A stretch of 64,000 nucleotides of DNA from JBNPEO01 sp050490315. Lineage in GTDB: Bacteria > Actinomycetota > Actinomycetes > Actinomycetales > Micrococcaceae. Position numbers and translations under genes: made by a program. The notes beneath the pieces were generated by a model. The model was not told where the DNA came from and ran no database searches. It saw only the letters and a program-made list of their open reading frames with translations. The first letter of the stretch is position 1; each line of letters starts with the position of its first letter. The DNA is taken from positions 5,316-69,315 of the forward strand of contig NZ_JBNPEO010000012.1 of assembly GCF_050490315.1 (NCBI RefSeq), in the 5' to 3' direction. This document shows positions 8,335 to 18,358 of the stretch, piece by piece.

Positions 8335-9539
8335 CCAAAACCTACAGATCGGTGCCCCTCAAACACGTCGTTACATATAACGACGAAGTTCTCCCTGAGT
8401 CATACAATTCCGATTCTGAAATTAGCTACATCGAAATATCAGACGTTGACAGCCAACGTGGCATCACCGGTGCAACTCACGTCAAATTTGGCGATGCTCC
8501 GTCCCGAGCCAGACGCATCGTTCGAGAAAATGACGTACTGGTCTCAACCGTTCGTACCTACCTCCGTGCAATCGCTCCAGTCGAAGATCATCACGATAAA
8601 TTCATCGCCTCCACCGGCTTCTGCGTGCTTCGCCCGAAACAAATTCACCCCGCATACCTCAAATTTGCTGTACTAAGCCCGGACTTCGTTGATAGGGTTA
8701 TTGCTCGTTCCACGGGGATTTCCTACCCAGCAATTAATGCATCGGATCTCGTCAGAATCCCCATACTGGTCCCCACTCTGTCGGCTCAGCAAAGGGTGGC
8801 CAACTTCCTCGACCGCGAGACTGCCCAGATCGACAACCTCATCGCGAAGCAGGAGCGCCTGATCGAGCTTCTGGCGGAGAAGCGCCAAGCCGTAACCGAC
8901 AGCTACGTAGCGGAAACTGTGGAACCTCTGGCCGACGATCCCGGACTGCGTTTGAAGTACACATGGCGCGCGGTTGACGACCGCGCGAACGGTGCTGATC
9001 TCCCTCTCATGTCTGTCTCAATTCATCACGGTGTTCAGCGCCGTAGTGAAACTACAGCTGACGAGCCACGTGCGGATGACTTAAGTAACTACAAACTCTG
9101 CCGCCGAGGCGACATCGTCATCAATCGAATGCGCGCGTTCCAAGGCGCCCTTGGGGTTGCCCGTGAGCCAGGTCTCGTAAGCCCCGACTATTTGGTCGTA
9201 CGTCCCGGTCGGTACGCTGATGCCGATTGGCTGAGCCGTGTGCTTCGGTCCACCTGGGCCGTCGGGCAGATGCAGGCGCGTTTGAGAGGAATCGGTTCGA
9301 TTGATCAGGGCGTCATACGCACCCCAAGAATCAACACAACTGACTTAGGAGGAATGAGAATTCGAATCCCCTCACTCGATTCTCAAAGCCAGTTTCTCGC
9401 GCAGATCCGCAGCGTCGATGACCAAATCGAGCGGTTGGTCAGTAGGGCCGGGTCGGCGGTCGCTGTCCTTCGTGAACGCCGCTCGGCGCTCATTTCCGCT
9501 GCAGTGACTGGCAAGATCAACGTGACCGAAGGAGCCTAG
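8331..9539 (+). CDS. hsdS: Type I restriction-modification specificity subunit HsdS
   Basis: HsdS recognises the bipartite DNA target for the complex. The 402-residue protein has two target-recognition halves. Each ends in a conserved helical spacer: LSAQQRVANFLDRETAQIDNLI followed by a KQERLIELLAEKR coiled coil near residue 145-185, and the C-terminal SQFLAQIRSVDDQIERL with RERRSALISAAVTGKI. The GTG start overlaps the hsdM stop in a GTGA arrangement, so translation is probably coupled. The longer open frame back to 8178 lies inside hsdM. The target sequence cannot be predicted from sequence alone. Confidence 0.93.
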   Translation: MTKTYRSVPLKHVVTYNDEVLPESYNSDSEISYIEISDVDSQRGITGATHVKFGDAPSRARRIVRENDVLVSTVRTYLRAIAPVEDHHDKFIASTGFCVLRPKQIHPAYLKFAVLSPDFVDRVIARSTGISYPAINASDLVRIPILVPTLSAQQRVANFLDRETAQIDNLIAKQERLIELLAEKRQAVTDSYVAETVEPLADDPGLRLKYTWRAVDDRANGADLPLMSVSIHHGVQRRSETTADEPRADDLSNYKLCRRGDIVINRMRAFQGALGVAREPGLVSPDYLVVRPGRYADADWLSRVLRSTWAVGQMQARLRGIGSIDQGVIRTPRINTTDLGGMRIRIPSLDSQSQFLAQIRSVDDQIERLVSRAGSAVAVLRERRSALISAAVTGKINVTEGA

Positions 9540-9541
9540 AA

Positions 9542-10477
9542 ATGGCGTTACCTCAGTGGCATGGTTTCATCGATCCCGTCCTTCGGGTCATGGCCGACGG
9601 CCAAGTTCGTCGCAATGCGGACATTCGAAATGCTGTCGCTGTAGTGACTCGGCTTTCAGACGAAGATATGGGCGAAGTCATGGCCTCGGGTGAGGCGCGC
9701 TGGGCCAACCGGATCAACTGGGCGGTCTTCGACTCATTCAAGGCCGGGTTGCTCGTGCGAGAGGCCCGCGGGCAATACAAGATCAGCGCTGAAGGTCTCC
9801 GCCGTGTGTCCTCCACTGCAGAAATCACCTACCAGACGTTGATGGAATACGACTCGTACCGGGCGTACCAAAATACCTCCAAGGCGCCGAAGAAGACGGC
9901 ACGGCCCGGTGCTGAAACGATGAGTGCAGTCTCCGAAATCGCAGTCGATGCGGATCCGTCGGAGGCACTCGAACAGTCCGCGGACCAGCTCAACCGGGTG
10001 GTCATCGACGAAATTTATCGGAATCTGCTCGAACTCTCCCCCGACGCGTTCGAACGTCTCATTCCGTTCGTTGTGAAGGCGCTTGGCTACGGCACCGACC
10101 GTGAAGATAACCTCAAACCAACTCAGCGTTCCGGGGACAACGGTATCGACGGCATCGTTTGGCAGGACGCACTCGGCTTCGACCGCGTCTACCTTCAGGC
10201 GAAGCGATACTCCGAAGGCAATACCGTCGGTGCACCAGAAGTCCAAGCCTTCAGCGGTGCGCTAGGCCAATTCCGTGCCACGAAGGGCATTTTCATCACC
10301 ACGTCCACCTTCACAAGTGGCGCCCGCGCCGTCGCACGCGACACCGCCCACTACACACTCATCCTCATCGACGGGCAACGACTGGCCTCGCTGATGTTCG
10401 AGTACGGCGTCGGCGTCCAAGTGGACCGTACCGTCGTCGTAAAGAAACTCGACCAAGACTTCTTCGACAGTTTCTAG
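9542..10477 (+). CDS. Mrr-like restriction endonuclease encoded within the type I operon
   Basis: The 311-residue protein has an N-terminal winged-helix domain of Mrr type (WHGFIDPVLRVMADGQVRR to about residue 95). A C-terminal PD-(D/E)xK nuclease of the Mrr_cat family follows: FERLIPFVVKALGYG, then GDNGIDG with Asp203 and YLQAKRY with Gln219 and Lys221, the Mrr Q-x-K variant, then VQAFSGALG and GIFITTSTFT. Mrr proteins cut modified DNA in a type IV manner. Its place between hsdS and hsdR, 2 nt after hsdS and 8 nt before hsdR, makes it part of the operon. It may guard against foreign methylation that the type I complex does not cut; that role is an inference. Confidence 0.9.
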   Translation: MALPQWHGFIDPVLRVMADGQVRRNADIRNAVAVVTRLSDEDMGEVMASGEARWANRINWAVFDSFKAGLLVREARGQYKISAEGLRRVSSTAEITYQTLMEYDSYRAYQNTSKAPKKTARPGAETMSAVSEIAVDADPSEALEQSADQLNRVVIDEIYRNLLELSPDAFERLIPFVVKALGYGTDREDNLKPTQRSGDNGIDGIVWQDALGFDRVYLQAKRYSEGNTVGAPEVQAFSGALGQFRATKGIFITTSTFTSGARAVARDTAHYTLILIDGQRLASLMFEYGVGVQVDRTVVVKKLDQDFFDSF

Positions 10478-10485
10478 GGGGAAAC

Positions 10486-13400
10486 ATGGCACAACACAAT
10501 GAATCGGTTCTCGAAGACGAGATCTGCCAGGCACTCGCCTCGGCCGGTTGGATCTACGAGCCGCACCGGAAATCCAGCGAACTCTACGATGCTGAGCGCG
10601 CACTGATCCCCGAAGACGTATTCGGCTGGTTGGCAGACACTCAGCCAGAAGAACTCGCCAAGGTGATCAAGCCGACCGATTCATTGGGCGAACAGCAGAT
10701 GGCCAGGGCCATAGTTCTGAACAGGCTATGCAAGGTCCTGGACAAGCCCGCCACCAAAGAATCCGGCATGCTTTCGGTACTGCGCCAAGGCTTCAAGGAC
10801 GTCAGCGCCAAGTTCGACATGTGTCAGTTCAAACCTGCCACCGGCCTCAACCCAGCCACCGAGGAACGCTACAACAAGGTCCGGCTCCGTGTCCTCCGGC
10901 AGGTCTACTACTCCACCGCCAACACCAACAGCATCGACCTAGTTCTGTTCGTCAACGGCCTCCCGGTGGCGACCATAGAACTCAAGACGGACTTCACGCA
11001 AAACATCAGTGACGCCGTCGAACAGTACAAAAAGAACCGGCTCCCCCGCAACGAAAAGAACGCCGACGAACCCCTCCTGTCCTTTGGCCGCCGCGCACTG
11101 GTGCACTTCGCCGTCAGCAACGACGAAATCCAAATGACCACCGAGCTCAAAGGCAAAGACACCTACTTCCTGCCGTTCAACCTCGGCGACAACGGCAGCG
11201 CTGGCAACCCGGTCAACCCCAACGGGTCCCGCACCAGCTACCTCTGGGAACAGGTCCTGCAGCGCGACTCGTGGTTGAACATCATCGGCAAGTTCCTACA
11301 CCTGAACGTCGACGACAAAACCGACCCAGTCACCGGCGAACGCAAGATCCGCAAATCCCTGTTGTTCCCTCGCTACCACCAGCTCGACGTCGTCAGTCAG
11401 CTCATCAACACCGCACGCGTAGAAGGACCTGGGCACCGCTACCTCATCCAGCACTCGGCAGGCTCGGGCAAAACCAACTCGATCGCGTGGACAGCGCATC
11501 AGCTTAGTTCGCTTCACAATGCCGCGGACCAGAAGATCTTCGACTCTGTGATCGTGGTGACTGACCGGACGGTTTTGGACACTCAGCTCCAGGACGCGAT
11601 CTACCAGATCGAACACAAGTCCGGGGTGGTAGTTCCCATCCGCGGCGACGGCGGCTCCAAATCCGCCGAACTCACCGACGCCCTCGTCGCGCGAACGCCG
11701 ATCATTGTGGTCACCATCCAAACCTTCCCGTTCGCGCTCAAAGCGATCGCCGAAGCCCAAGCCCTCCGTGGCCGCAACTTCGCAATCATTGCCGACGAAG
11801 CCCACTCCTCTCAGACCGGGTCCACAGCGAACAAACTCAAAAAGGTCCTCTCCTCCGAGGAACTCGCGGCAGTCAACGACGGCGGCGAATTCGACGTTGA
11901 AGCGTTCCTGGCCGCCGAGATGGCCGAACGCGCCGATGCCAAAAACATCAGCTACTTCGCGTTCACCGCCACACCCAAGTCCAAAACCCTCGAACTATTC
12001 GGGCGCAAGGGTGAGGACGGGCTGCCGCAGCCATTCCACCTCTACTCCATGCAACAGGCCATCGAAGAGCGCTTCATCCTAGACGTGCTGCAGAACTACA
12101 CCAGCTACAAGGTGGCCTACCGGCTGGCACACAACGGCCGCGATTACGACTCGGAAGACTCCAAAGTGGAGAAGACCGAGGCGCTCAAATCCCTCATGAA
12201 ATGGGTGAAACTGCACCCGTACAACATCAGCCAAAAGGTGCAGGTAATCGTGGAACACTTCCGCGAAAACGTCGCCTGGCGTCTGGACGGCAAAGCTAAA
12301 GCGATGGTGGTCACCGGCTCCCGCAAAGAAGCCGTCCGCTACAAGCTCGCCATCGACAAATACATTCACGACTCCGGATACACCGGCTTAGGTGCAATGG
12401 TCGCATTCTCCAGCGAGGTAGTTGACCTGGAATCCGGTCCGGAGCCGTTTACTGAGCTGAACATGAACCCGGGGTTGAAGGGGCGCACACTCCCCCAGGC
12501 GTTTTCCACCGACGAATACAAGATCATGCTGGTGGCCAATAAGTTCCAGACCGGGTTTGATCAGCCGTTGCTTGTGGCCATGTACGTGGACAAGAAGCTC
12601 TCCGGAGTCACAGCCGTTCAAACGCTCTCAAGGCTGAACCGAACGGCAATAGGTAAAGACCAGACATTTGTACTGGACTTCGTGAACGATCCGGCAGAAA
12701 TCTTGGCTTCGTTCCAGCCGTACTACCGTGAAGCCACCCTCGAAGGCGTTTCCGATCCCAACGTTGTCCACGACCTTCAGGGCAAACTCGACGCGGCCCA
12801 GATCTACTTGGAATCTGAGGTTGATGGGCTAGTGGACGCGTATGTGCGCGAGGAAGGGAACAACGCTCTTTCTAAGTGGGTCTCCCCTGCCAAGTCACGG
12901 TTCAACACGAGGCACAACGAGGCTGTTGCCGGCGGCGACAAAGCTGCTCAAGATGAACTAGAACTGTTCCGGAAAGACCTGGGCTCCTTTGTCCGGGCCT
13001 ACGATTTCCTCTCTCAAATCGTCAACTACGCGGACACGGACCTTGAAAAACGTGCCATCTACTACCGGCATCTGCTGCCGGGGTTGCGGACCAATGACGC
13101 CCGCGTGGATTTGGACCTGTCAGAGGTGACATTGGCGAAGTACGCCCTCAAGGACAACGGCTCAGCATCGTTGAAACTTGGCGGTGACGGAGAGACGCTC
13201 ACACCCCTGACTAGCCCGGGCACCGGTCAGGTCAAGGACCCGGTCCTTGCGACGTGGCAGGAAGTGATCGAGCAAGCGAACCTGCCTTTCGAAGGAGAAG
13301 ATATGCCAACCGTGGCACACTTCATGGACGGCATCCGCCGCGAACTTGTCAAGAATCCAACCTTGCAAGTCCAAGCCCGTAATAACTCTCGCCAGCACTT

Positions 13401-13560
13401 CAGTGCCAGCCCACACCTTGAATCAGCAATGATTGCTGCGGTTACTAACGCCATGGAAAGCCACCAAAACCTTAGCCTCCAAGTGCTCAGCGACAAGAAC
13501 AAGTTGAAAGCCGTCGCAGCCTTGCTTATCGGGACTCTTTATGAGGAGTTGCAAAGATAG
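10486..13560 (+). CDS. hsdR: Type I restriction endonuclease subunit HsdR
   Basis: HsdR is the DNA-translocating, DNA-cutting subunit. The protein has about 1024 residues. The N-terminal nuclease domain contains NSIDLVLFVNGLPVATIELK (PD-ExK, catalytic E-x-K near residue 165-167). The SF2 helicase motor has Walker A SAGSGKTNS near residue 322-330, the DEAH box near residue 436, FTATP, and QTFVLDFVND after LSRLNR. The C-terminal helical domain binds HsdM. The frame is open from 10159, but the ATG at 10486 with AGGGGG just upstream gives the family length and follows the Mrr-like gene by 8 nt. Confidence 0.95.
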   Translation: MAQHNESVLEDEICQALASAGWIYEPHRKSSELYDAERALIPEDVFGWLADTQPEELAKVIKPTDSLGEQQMARAIVLNRLCKVLDKPATKESGMLSVLRQGFKDVSAKFDMCQFKPATGLNPATEERYNKVRLRVLRQVYYSTANTNSIDLVLFVNGLPVATIELKTDFTQNISDAVEQYKKNRLPRNEKNADEPLLSFGRRALVHFAVSNDEIQMTTELKGKDTYFLPFNLGDNGSAGNPVNPNGSRTSYLWEQVLQRDSWLNIIGKFLHLNVDDKTDPVTGERKIRKSLLFPRYHQLDVVSQLINTARVEGPGHRYLIQHSAGSGKTNSIAWTAHQLSSLHNAADQKIFDSVIVVTDRTVLDTQLQDAIYQIEHKSGVVVPIRGDGGSKSAELTDALVARTPIIVVTIQTFPFALKAIAEAQALRGRNFAIIADEAHSSQTGSTANKLKKVLSSEELAAVNDGGEFDVEAFLAAEMAERADAKNISYFAFTATPKSKTLELFGRKGEDGLPQPFHLYSMQQAIEERFILDVLQNYTSYKVAYRLAHNGRDYDSEDSKVEKTEALKSLMKWVKLHPYNISQKVQVIVEHFRENVAWRLDGKAKAMVVTGSRKEAVRYKLAIDKYIHDSGYTGLGAMVAFSSEVVDLESGPEPFTELNMNPGLKGRTLPQAFSTDEYKIMLVANKFQTGFDQPLLVAMYVDKKLSGVTAVQTLSRLNRTAIGKDQTFVLDFVNDPAEILASFQPYYREATLEGVSDPNVVHDLQGKLDAAQIYLESEVDGLVDAYVREEGNNALSKWVSPAKSRFNTRHNEAVAGGDKAAQDELELFRKDLGSFVRAYDFLSQIVNYADTDLEKRAIYYRHLLPGLRTNDARVDLDLSEVTLAKYALKDNGSASLKLGGDGETLTPLTSPGTGQVKDPVLATWQEVIEQANLPFEGEDMPTVAHFMDGIRRELVKNPTLQVQARNNSRQHFSASPHLESAMIAAVTNAMESHQNLSLQVLSDKNKLKAVAALLIGTLYEELQR

Positions 13561-13848
13561 GGGGACGGATCACTTGCCAATGGTAGCTACACTCGCCCAC
13601 CTCAACGCTGCATTTGTCTAGACGTCTTGATGTACAACGGCTGGTCATAGCTGCGCCCAAATCCACACATTCGCCACCTATTGCATTAACGCTCGTATTT
13701 GACGACTCGAAACTTGGCACGTTCAAATGCAACCAGACGGGTGGGTCACAGCGAAGAGACCAGTCATCCGTTGCACACTCAACTATGCCAGCTGTCATCA
13801 ATCGCTGCGGTCTCTACTTTCACCAAATGCTCATGATTGACTGGGCAT

Positions 13849-14994
13849 ATGCTCGATCCCGAACAAGATCCATCAGGTGCAAAGCACATACAGCACTGGG
13901 CCCAGTTTCTACGTGTATTCGATCCTGCTAAAGGTTCTCGAGTGGTTTTACAACGCATGATCCATCCAGGGTTGGATCCAGCCGCCGGGTCCGGGTTAGT
14001 GTCCTCAATTCCGCTTGGAAGTGTGGCGAGTGCGGGGCAGACCGCCTTATCACTATCTGTCTTGCAGTATCTTGATGAGGAATCCATCAGCAAGGACGAA
14101 ATAACGGACCTCTTTGTCTCGGACAACATACTCGGCGGTCTTCTTACCCTCGTCTCGGACCGCATGTGTGAGGTCGTTCCGGAGATTCCACCTGGCGGGT
14201 CAACTGGCCTGAACTTCTTCTTGCCTATCGCCGGAGCTACCGATCCTCAGTTGGGGGCACCAATGCCCAAGTGGAAGGAGATTGACTCAGGTTTCAGAGA
14301 TGCTCTAGCACGCCTGTCCAGCCTCCCAGTCAACGAAGCCTCAGCCATTAGCGCGGCTATTCATCTCCACTACTGTGCGAGCCTGCTACTGACGAGGGAC
14401 ATGACTGGAGCGTATGCCCTGGTAATAGCCGGTATCGAAACATTGGCCATGACATTCGGTACCCCTCCGACTACCTGGGCTGATTGGGACCAAGCCACCG
14501 ATTGGGACAAGTTCTTTGCAAGCCAGAAGCTATCCGAAGAGCAGGCGAGTGCTTTCCGGGGCCGTCTGACCCAGGACAGGTTCATGCGACTGGCAGAAAC
14601 CTTTGCTAAATATGCCACAGAGACACTGCCTGAAGGTTTTTGGGATGAACCTGTCAGCGACTACATCTGGGGAGTCCAAGGGGAAACCGGCAAGATCATA
14701 GAGGGTGCTTGGCTGCCAGAACGTCCACGTGATCCATGCTTCGGTGCTAATCGTGAACTGACAAAGAAGGCCTTCAAGAAGGCCTATCAAGTCCGCTCTC
14801 AGTTCATGCATTCTGGCAAGCGACCGGTTACATCGTCGGACGACATATTTGGCCAGGCGCCGGGGCGGAAAAGGTCAGTGGTTTCATTCGCTCAGGCGCG
14901 CGCCGTACTGCGGCGCCTGATTCTCATCGAGCTAGAAAAGCGCGGGGATCCCAACCCAGCTGGATTGGATAGGCCAGAGGTCGTCGCGCCCTAG
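13849..14994 (+). CDS. Uncharacterised protein with HEPN-like C-terminal R-x4-H motif
   Basis: A soluble protein of 381 residues with no close family that I recognise. The C-terminal region is helical and contains YQVRSQFMHSG, an R-x4-H motif (Arg316, His321) inside a helix. This is the hallmark of HEPN RNase domains and of Apea-like HEPN proteins, which are often large and lie in defence islands. Preceding helices (DMTGAYALVIAGIETLAMTFG) fit a HEPN helix carrying family-typical I-E-x-L packing. It follows hsdR by less than 300 bp on the same strand. A TTG at 13837 is another possible start; neither has a clear ribosome site. An RNase role is an inference from the motif and context only. Confidence 0.6.
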   Translation: MLDPEQDPSGAKHIQHWAQFLRVFDPAKGSRVVLQRMIHPGLDPAAGSGLVSSIPLGSVASAGQTALSLSVLQYLDEESISKDEITDLFVSDNILGGLLTLVSDRMCEVVPEIPPGGSTGLNFFLPIAGATDPQLGAPMPKWKEIDSGFRDALARLSSLPVNEASAISAAIHLHYCASLLLTRDMTGAYALVIAGIETLAMTFGTPPTTWADWDQATDWDKFFASQKLSEEQASAFRGRLTQDRFMRLAETFAKYATETLPEGFWDEPVSDYIWGVQGETGKIIEGAWLPERPRDPCFGANRELTKKAFKKAYQVRSQFMHSGKRPVTSSDDIFGQAPGRKRSVVSFAQARAVLRRLILIELEKRGDPNPAGLDRPEVVAP

Positions 14995-15510
14995 CCGGCC
15001 TATCGGTAGTTTCAAAAGACTCTCGGTGGGTCAAACCGGCCAGGATAGAAATTCACTGTAGTCTTGGCAGCCTCGTTCCGCTCCGTGGATCCTCACGTCA
15101 AGTATCCACCCACCACTCTTTAGCCTCCACAGCTCTGAGTTGACCTACGTGGCCCTCAGACCTCTCCACTAATAAGCCCCAAAACACAATAGGCACCTTA
15201 GAATTGCCGGACGAGGAGCGGACATGGAAATCCATACGATCTTCGAAATTGTTCGTGCAGTCCCGCCCATCGTCACTTCTTCCTTCTCTGTCGTCGCAAT
15301 AGCGGGGCAGGCAAGTCTCTCCATGAGCGCCTTTCCTTCACGCTGAAACACGATACTTTGCGCCAAGCTGGATTCGCCAAGCAGAAGATCCAGGCCGTGA
15401 TGTCGAAAGCCGCCTTCGGGGGACCTCTCGTAGCGAGCGCTCCAATGCATGCCCTCCGGACGCTTGACACGACGGGCTCTGTCCAAGTGGAACTTCCGCT
15501 TTGGCTATCG
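14995..15510. other. Intergenic stretch with no recognised gene
   Basis: About 516 bases between the HEPN-like gene and the lipoprotein gene. Short open frames exist on both strands but none has a ribosome site or a recognisable family pattern. I see no hairpin terminator or tRNA-like fold by eye. Confidence 0.4.
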
Positions 15511-16125
15511 TCACTTCTGCGAAAAGGTGACACTATTACCGCCAAGTCCGTCAACGCTGACCTCAAAGGTCGGGGAAGCTGAGTTATTGAAATTCCAACC
15601 ACTCTTCATGGTAGAACTTTGCCCAGGTTTGAGAGTCGCTTCCCAGAATTGCCTTACGTTGTCGTCCTGCACAGTTCGGACATCCCCATTGCCATCCGTT
15701 GCACTGTTGGCAGATAATTCAACATCATTATGGGCCAAGACTGCAACCTGCGATGTGTTCTTTATTGTGATTTCAAAATAAAGATTATCCGGACCCCTGC
15801 CTGGTGTACCGCCAAGTGTTTTGATTGCGAAGTCAGCGTTCGTGCTAGGGGTAAATCGGCGAGGATTCTTTACTGTAATTTCAAGCTTAACTTCATCGCC
15901 ATTTCGTCGCGAATCTTCATACACAGCAGTTTGGTCAAATAAACATTTCCCGAAATTCTCTTCAATATTGCAAAGCGATCCATCAACTTCGGATTCCGGT
16001 TTTATAGAACTAGTAACAGGTGTTGAGTTTTTCCCTTCGCCTTTTTTCGTTGGAGACTCTTCTCCAATACCCGCACAGCCAGAAATAATTAAGGTTAGAG
16101 CCAGGCTGAGAGCAAGCCTTTTCAT
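15511..16125 (-). CDS. Secreted lipoprotein of unknown function
   Basis: The 204-residue protein begins with a classical lipoprotein signal peptide: MKRLALSLALTLIISGCAG, with the lipobox ISGC placing the lipidated Cys near residue 17. A low-complexity Ser/Thr/Lys linker follows. The rest resembles an Ig-like or DUF4352-like beta-sandwich (VKLEITVKNPRRF, LYFEITIKNTSQVAVL, LKPGQSSTMKSGWNF), common in actinobacterial surface lipoproteins. AGGAG lies ten bases before the ATG. The stretch is noticeably more AT-rich than its neighbours, hinting at acquisition. No enzyme motif is seen. Confidence 0.72.
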   Translation of the reverse strand: MKRLALSLALTLIISGCAGIGEESPTKKGEGKNSTPVTSSIKPESEVDGSLCNIEENFGKCLFDQTAVYEDSRRNGDEVKLEITVKNPRRFTPSTNADFAIKTLGGTPGRGPDNLYFEITIKNTSQVAVLAHNDVELSANSATDGNGDVRTVQDDNVRQFWEATLKPGQSSTMKSGWNFNNSASPTFEVSVDGLGGNSVTFSQK

Positions 16126-16525
16126 GATGGAAATTCTCCTAGTCGAGCTGTTGCCAAGTAGTGAACAAAAAACTATTGCGTGATGTCATCAAGTATGCTG
16201 CGAAGTCCTAACGGACGTTCACTGAGTCACTGTTGAGCCGAACAATACCGTACTGGGACGTTGACGATGATATTGCCCATTGATTCACGGCATTCATGCC
16301 CTGAATCTATGCCGGAGTTTCCTTTTGCCCCAAAACGACGCAACAGTACAAGTTTGCAGCTCTTGTACGCACGGTAACAAGGATCAGAAGAAATTTGAGA
16401 TAGGTCGACTGGGCGAAGGGCCATGTCCATCCGTTGGGCAATAGTCCGACATGCAACTTTCCGCCATCCAAGGCAGACGCCGCTTTCTTCGTCTTGGCTT
16501 CAATTTCATGGCTGGCATCGCCAGC
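16126..16525. other. Gene-poor stretch between lipoprotein gene and dehydrogenase remnant
   Basis: No convincing gene was found. The minus-strand frame that contains the dehydrogenase remnant continues here as a Lys/Ala-rich, then hydrophobic reading that I cannot relate to a family. Confidence 0.35.
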
Positions 16526-16675
16526 AAGTAGCCAGCCTCTAACAACAGCAACGGCCAGCGAACCGGTAGAAGTTTGCAGCATCTCCGGAACCGCCGCATC
16601 CACTGCAATCTTGAACGGGACGACATTGCTTGCCAGAGCCACAAAATAGTCGGCATAGCCGCCGTCGAACAGCAT
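16526..16675 (-). pseudogene. Remnant of a quinone oxidoreductase-like dehydrogenase (MDR family)
   Basis: The frame reads LFDGGYADYFVALASNVVPFK, then AVPEMLQTSTGSLAVAV. This lines up with FDGGYAEYVVVPASSVIPFK and AVPEMLQTANGSLTVGV in the intact dehydrogenase at 18359-19339. Only about 50 residues survive, with a short internal gap, and both flanks are unrelated. It is a decayed partial paralogue less than 2 kb from the intact gene. Confidence 0.6.
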
Positions 16676-16845
16676 CAACGTCTGTGCATGCTGGCAGCCC
16701 CGGTAAACGCTCAACGCATCGAATCCGACTGTAAAACAAGACTCAATACGCAACACGAACAAACTTGCCTCCACACCGCTCCGAGACCCCGCACCACCCC
16801 ATAGGCTGATCTCCTCATCTGGCACTTTCGGAAAGGTTTTATCCT

Positions 16846-18350
16846 GTGCTGAAGCGCAAGTCACTCGCCTCTGTCCTCACCGCAGTGGCCCTTGCCGTAC
16901 CCGCTTTGGTGGGTATCGGCGTCGTAACTGCACCGGCTGCTGAGGCCGCAGCTCAAGTCACCAACCCGTGCGCCCGGCTGACCGCCGGTCAAGTCTCCTA
17001 CAACACCTACGGCGCCAACCGTGTCACCTTCGCAACAGCGGTAAACAGGAACACCAGCAACGTCCTGATCACCGGCTGCGTGAAGTCCGCTACAAGCAAG
17101 AGTGGCAAACCACCGGCTATGCAGGCAGCAACGGTTTTGCCACATTCAATAATGAGTGGGAAGACACGTACCGCTCCCCCACAGGTTCCTTCACCTTCAC
17201 TGAAGCGCTGGGCCGCAAGAACCCCGGCACAGCACTGAGCTATCACACGATCAAACCCACCTCGCGTTGGGGCGGGGAACCTGGCCCAAAGTACAACCAG
17301 TACTTTGAGGGCCGCGGCGGCGAATCAGACGAGAACCTCTACACCAACATGAACGCCGGCTACTACGAACAAGCCGCCGTCATCAACTGGAACCGCCAAC
17401 CAGACATGGAAGTCACCCAGCACGCCTCCTTTGCCATCTTTTTCCACGCCGGCAACGTGCCCTCCGCCGCTTGCATCTCCACCCACTTGGGGACCGTCAC
17501 CCGTCTGCTCCAAACCAACCGGCCCGGGGACCGGATTGTGATGGGCGCAGTAAGCGATGTTTTCAAAGGCTCCGCCTACGGCACGGACACCACCTTAGGC
17601 AAAACCCTGGCGTCCATCCGCTCAGGGTCAGACGTTACGGCGGCCGATGCTTCCGGCCGGTTATGGAACTACCCGGCAGCTGGCAACGGTGGACTCACCA
17701 TGCGCTACCAAATCGGCGCTGGCTGGTGGAACCTTCTCACCGTCCGCCCAGTCGATTGGAACAGTGACGGCATCTTTGACCTACTGGCCCAGTGGAAAAA
17801 CGGCACCATGACCGTCTACACCGGCAAGGCATCTGGCGGATTCAACGCACCCATTCTGGTAGGTAGCGGCGGCTGGGGCTCAATGAAGATTGTGGCTGGC
17901 GTGTGGGATAAGTCCAGGAAGTTTCCTGGCGTGATTGCCAAGGACACTTCCGGGAAATTGTGGCTCTACAGCAACCCCTCCGGCAGTGCTTTGAGCACCC
18001 GCAGGCTCATCGGCAACGCTTGGCAGTCCAGCACCACGCTGACCATCGCCGACTGGGACAACAACGGCACCCCTGAGCTGCTGTCCACAGACACCAGCGG
18101 TGTGATGCGGCTATACCGCCAAGACGGACGCGGTAATTTCCTGAACCAAGCCCGGCCCATCATCGGCCGCGGCTGGGTGGGCATTCGCAGCATCCGCGCA
18201 AGCTACGGCCTAGACGGCCGGGGAAGCCGCGGCGTGACCATGACCAACACCAAGGGCCAAGTGGTTTACTACCCGCTTGGCAACAGCTACTGGGGCGACG
18301 CACGCACCATTGGGTACGGCTTCAACTCGATGCAAAACATCGCCTACTAG
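16846..18350 (+). pseudogene. Frameshifted secreted protein: L,D-transpeptidase-like domain plus FG-GAP/VCBS-like repeats
   Basis: A GTG start at 16846 with GGAAAGG upstream gives a signal peptide (MLKRKSLASVLTAVALAVPALVG, cleavage after APAAEAA) and then mature sequence to ITGCVKS at about 17093. The homologous continuation (YKQEWQTTGYAG onward) lies in the next frame, so one base appears to be missing near 17093. The second frame runs to 18350. It contains a transpeptidase-like region with NVPSAACISTHLGTV, where the Cys could be catalytic, followed by three or four repeats such as DWNSDGIFDLLA and DWDNNGTPELLS typical of calcium-binding beta-propeller repeats. It may be a true pseudogene or a sequencing error. 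Confidence 0.7.
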
Positions 18351-18358
18351 CTGCGGTT

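Noticed and set aside
15169..15602. Overlapping open frames on both strands between the HEPN-like and lipoprotein genes
   Set aside because: Translations show no domain, signal peptide or ribosome site; they look like chance frames.
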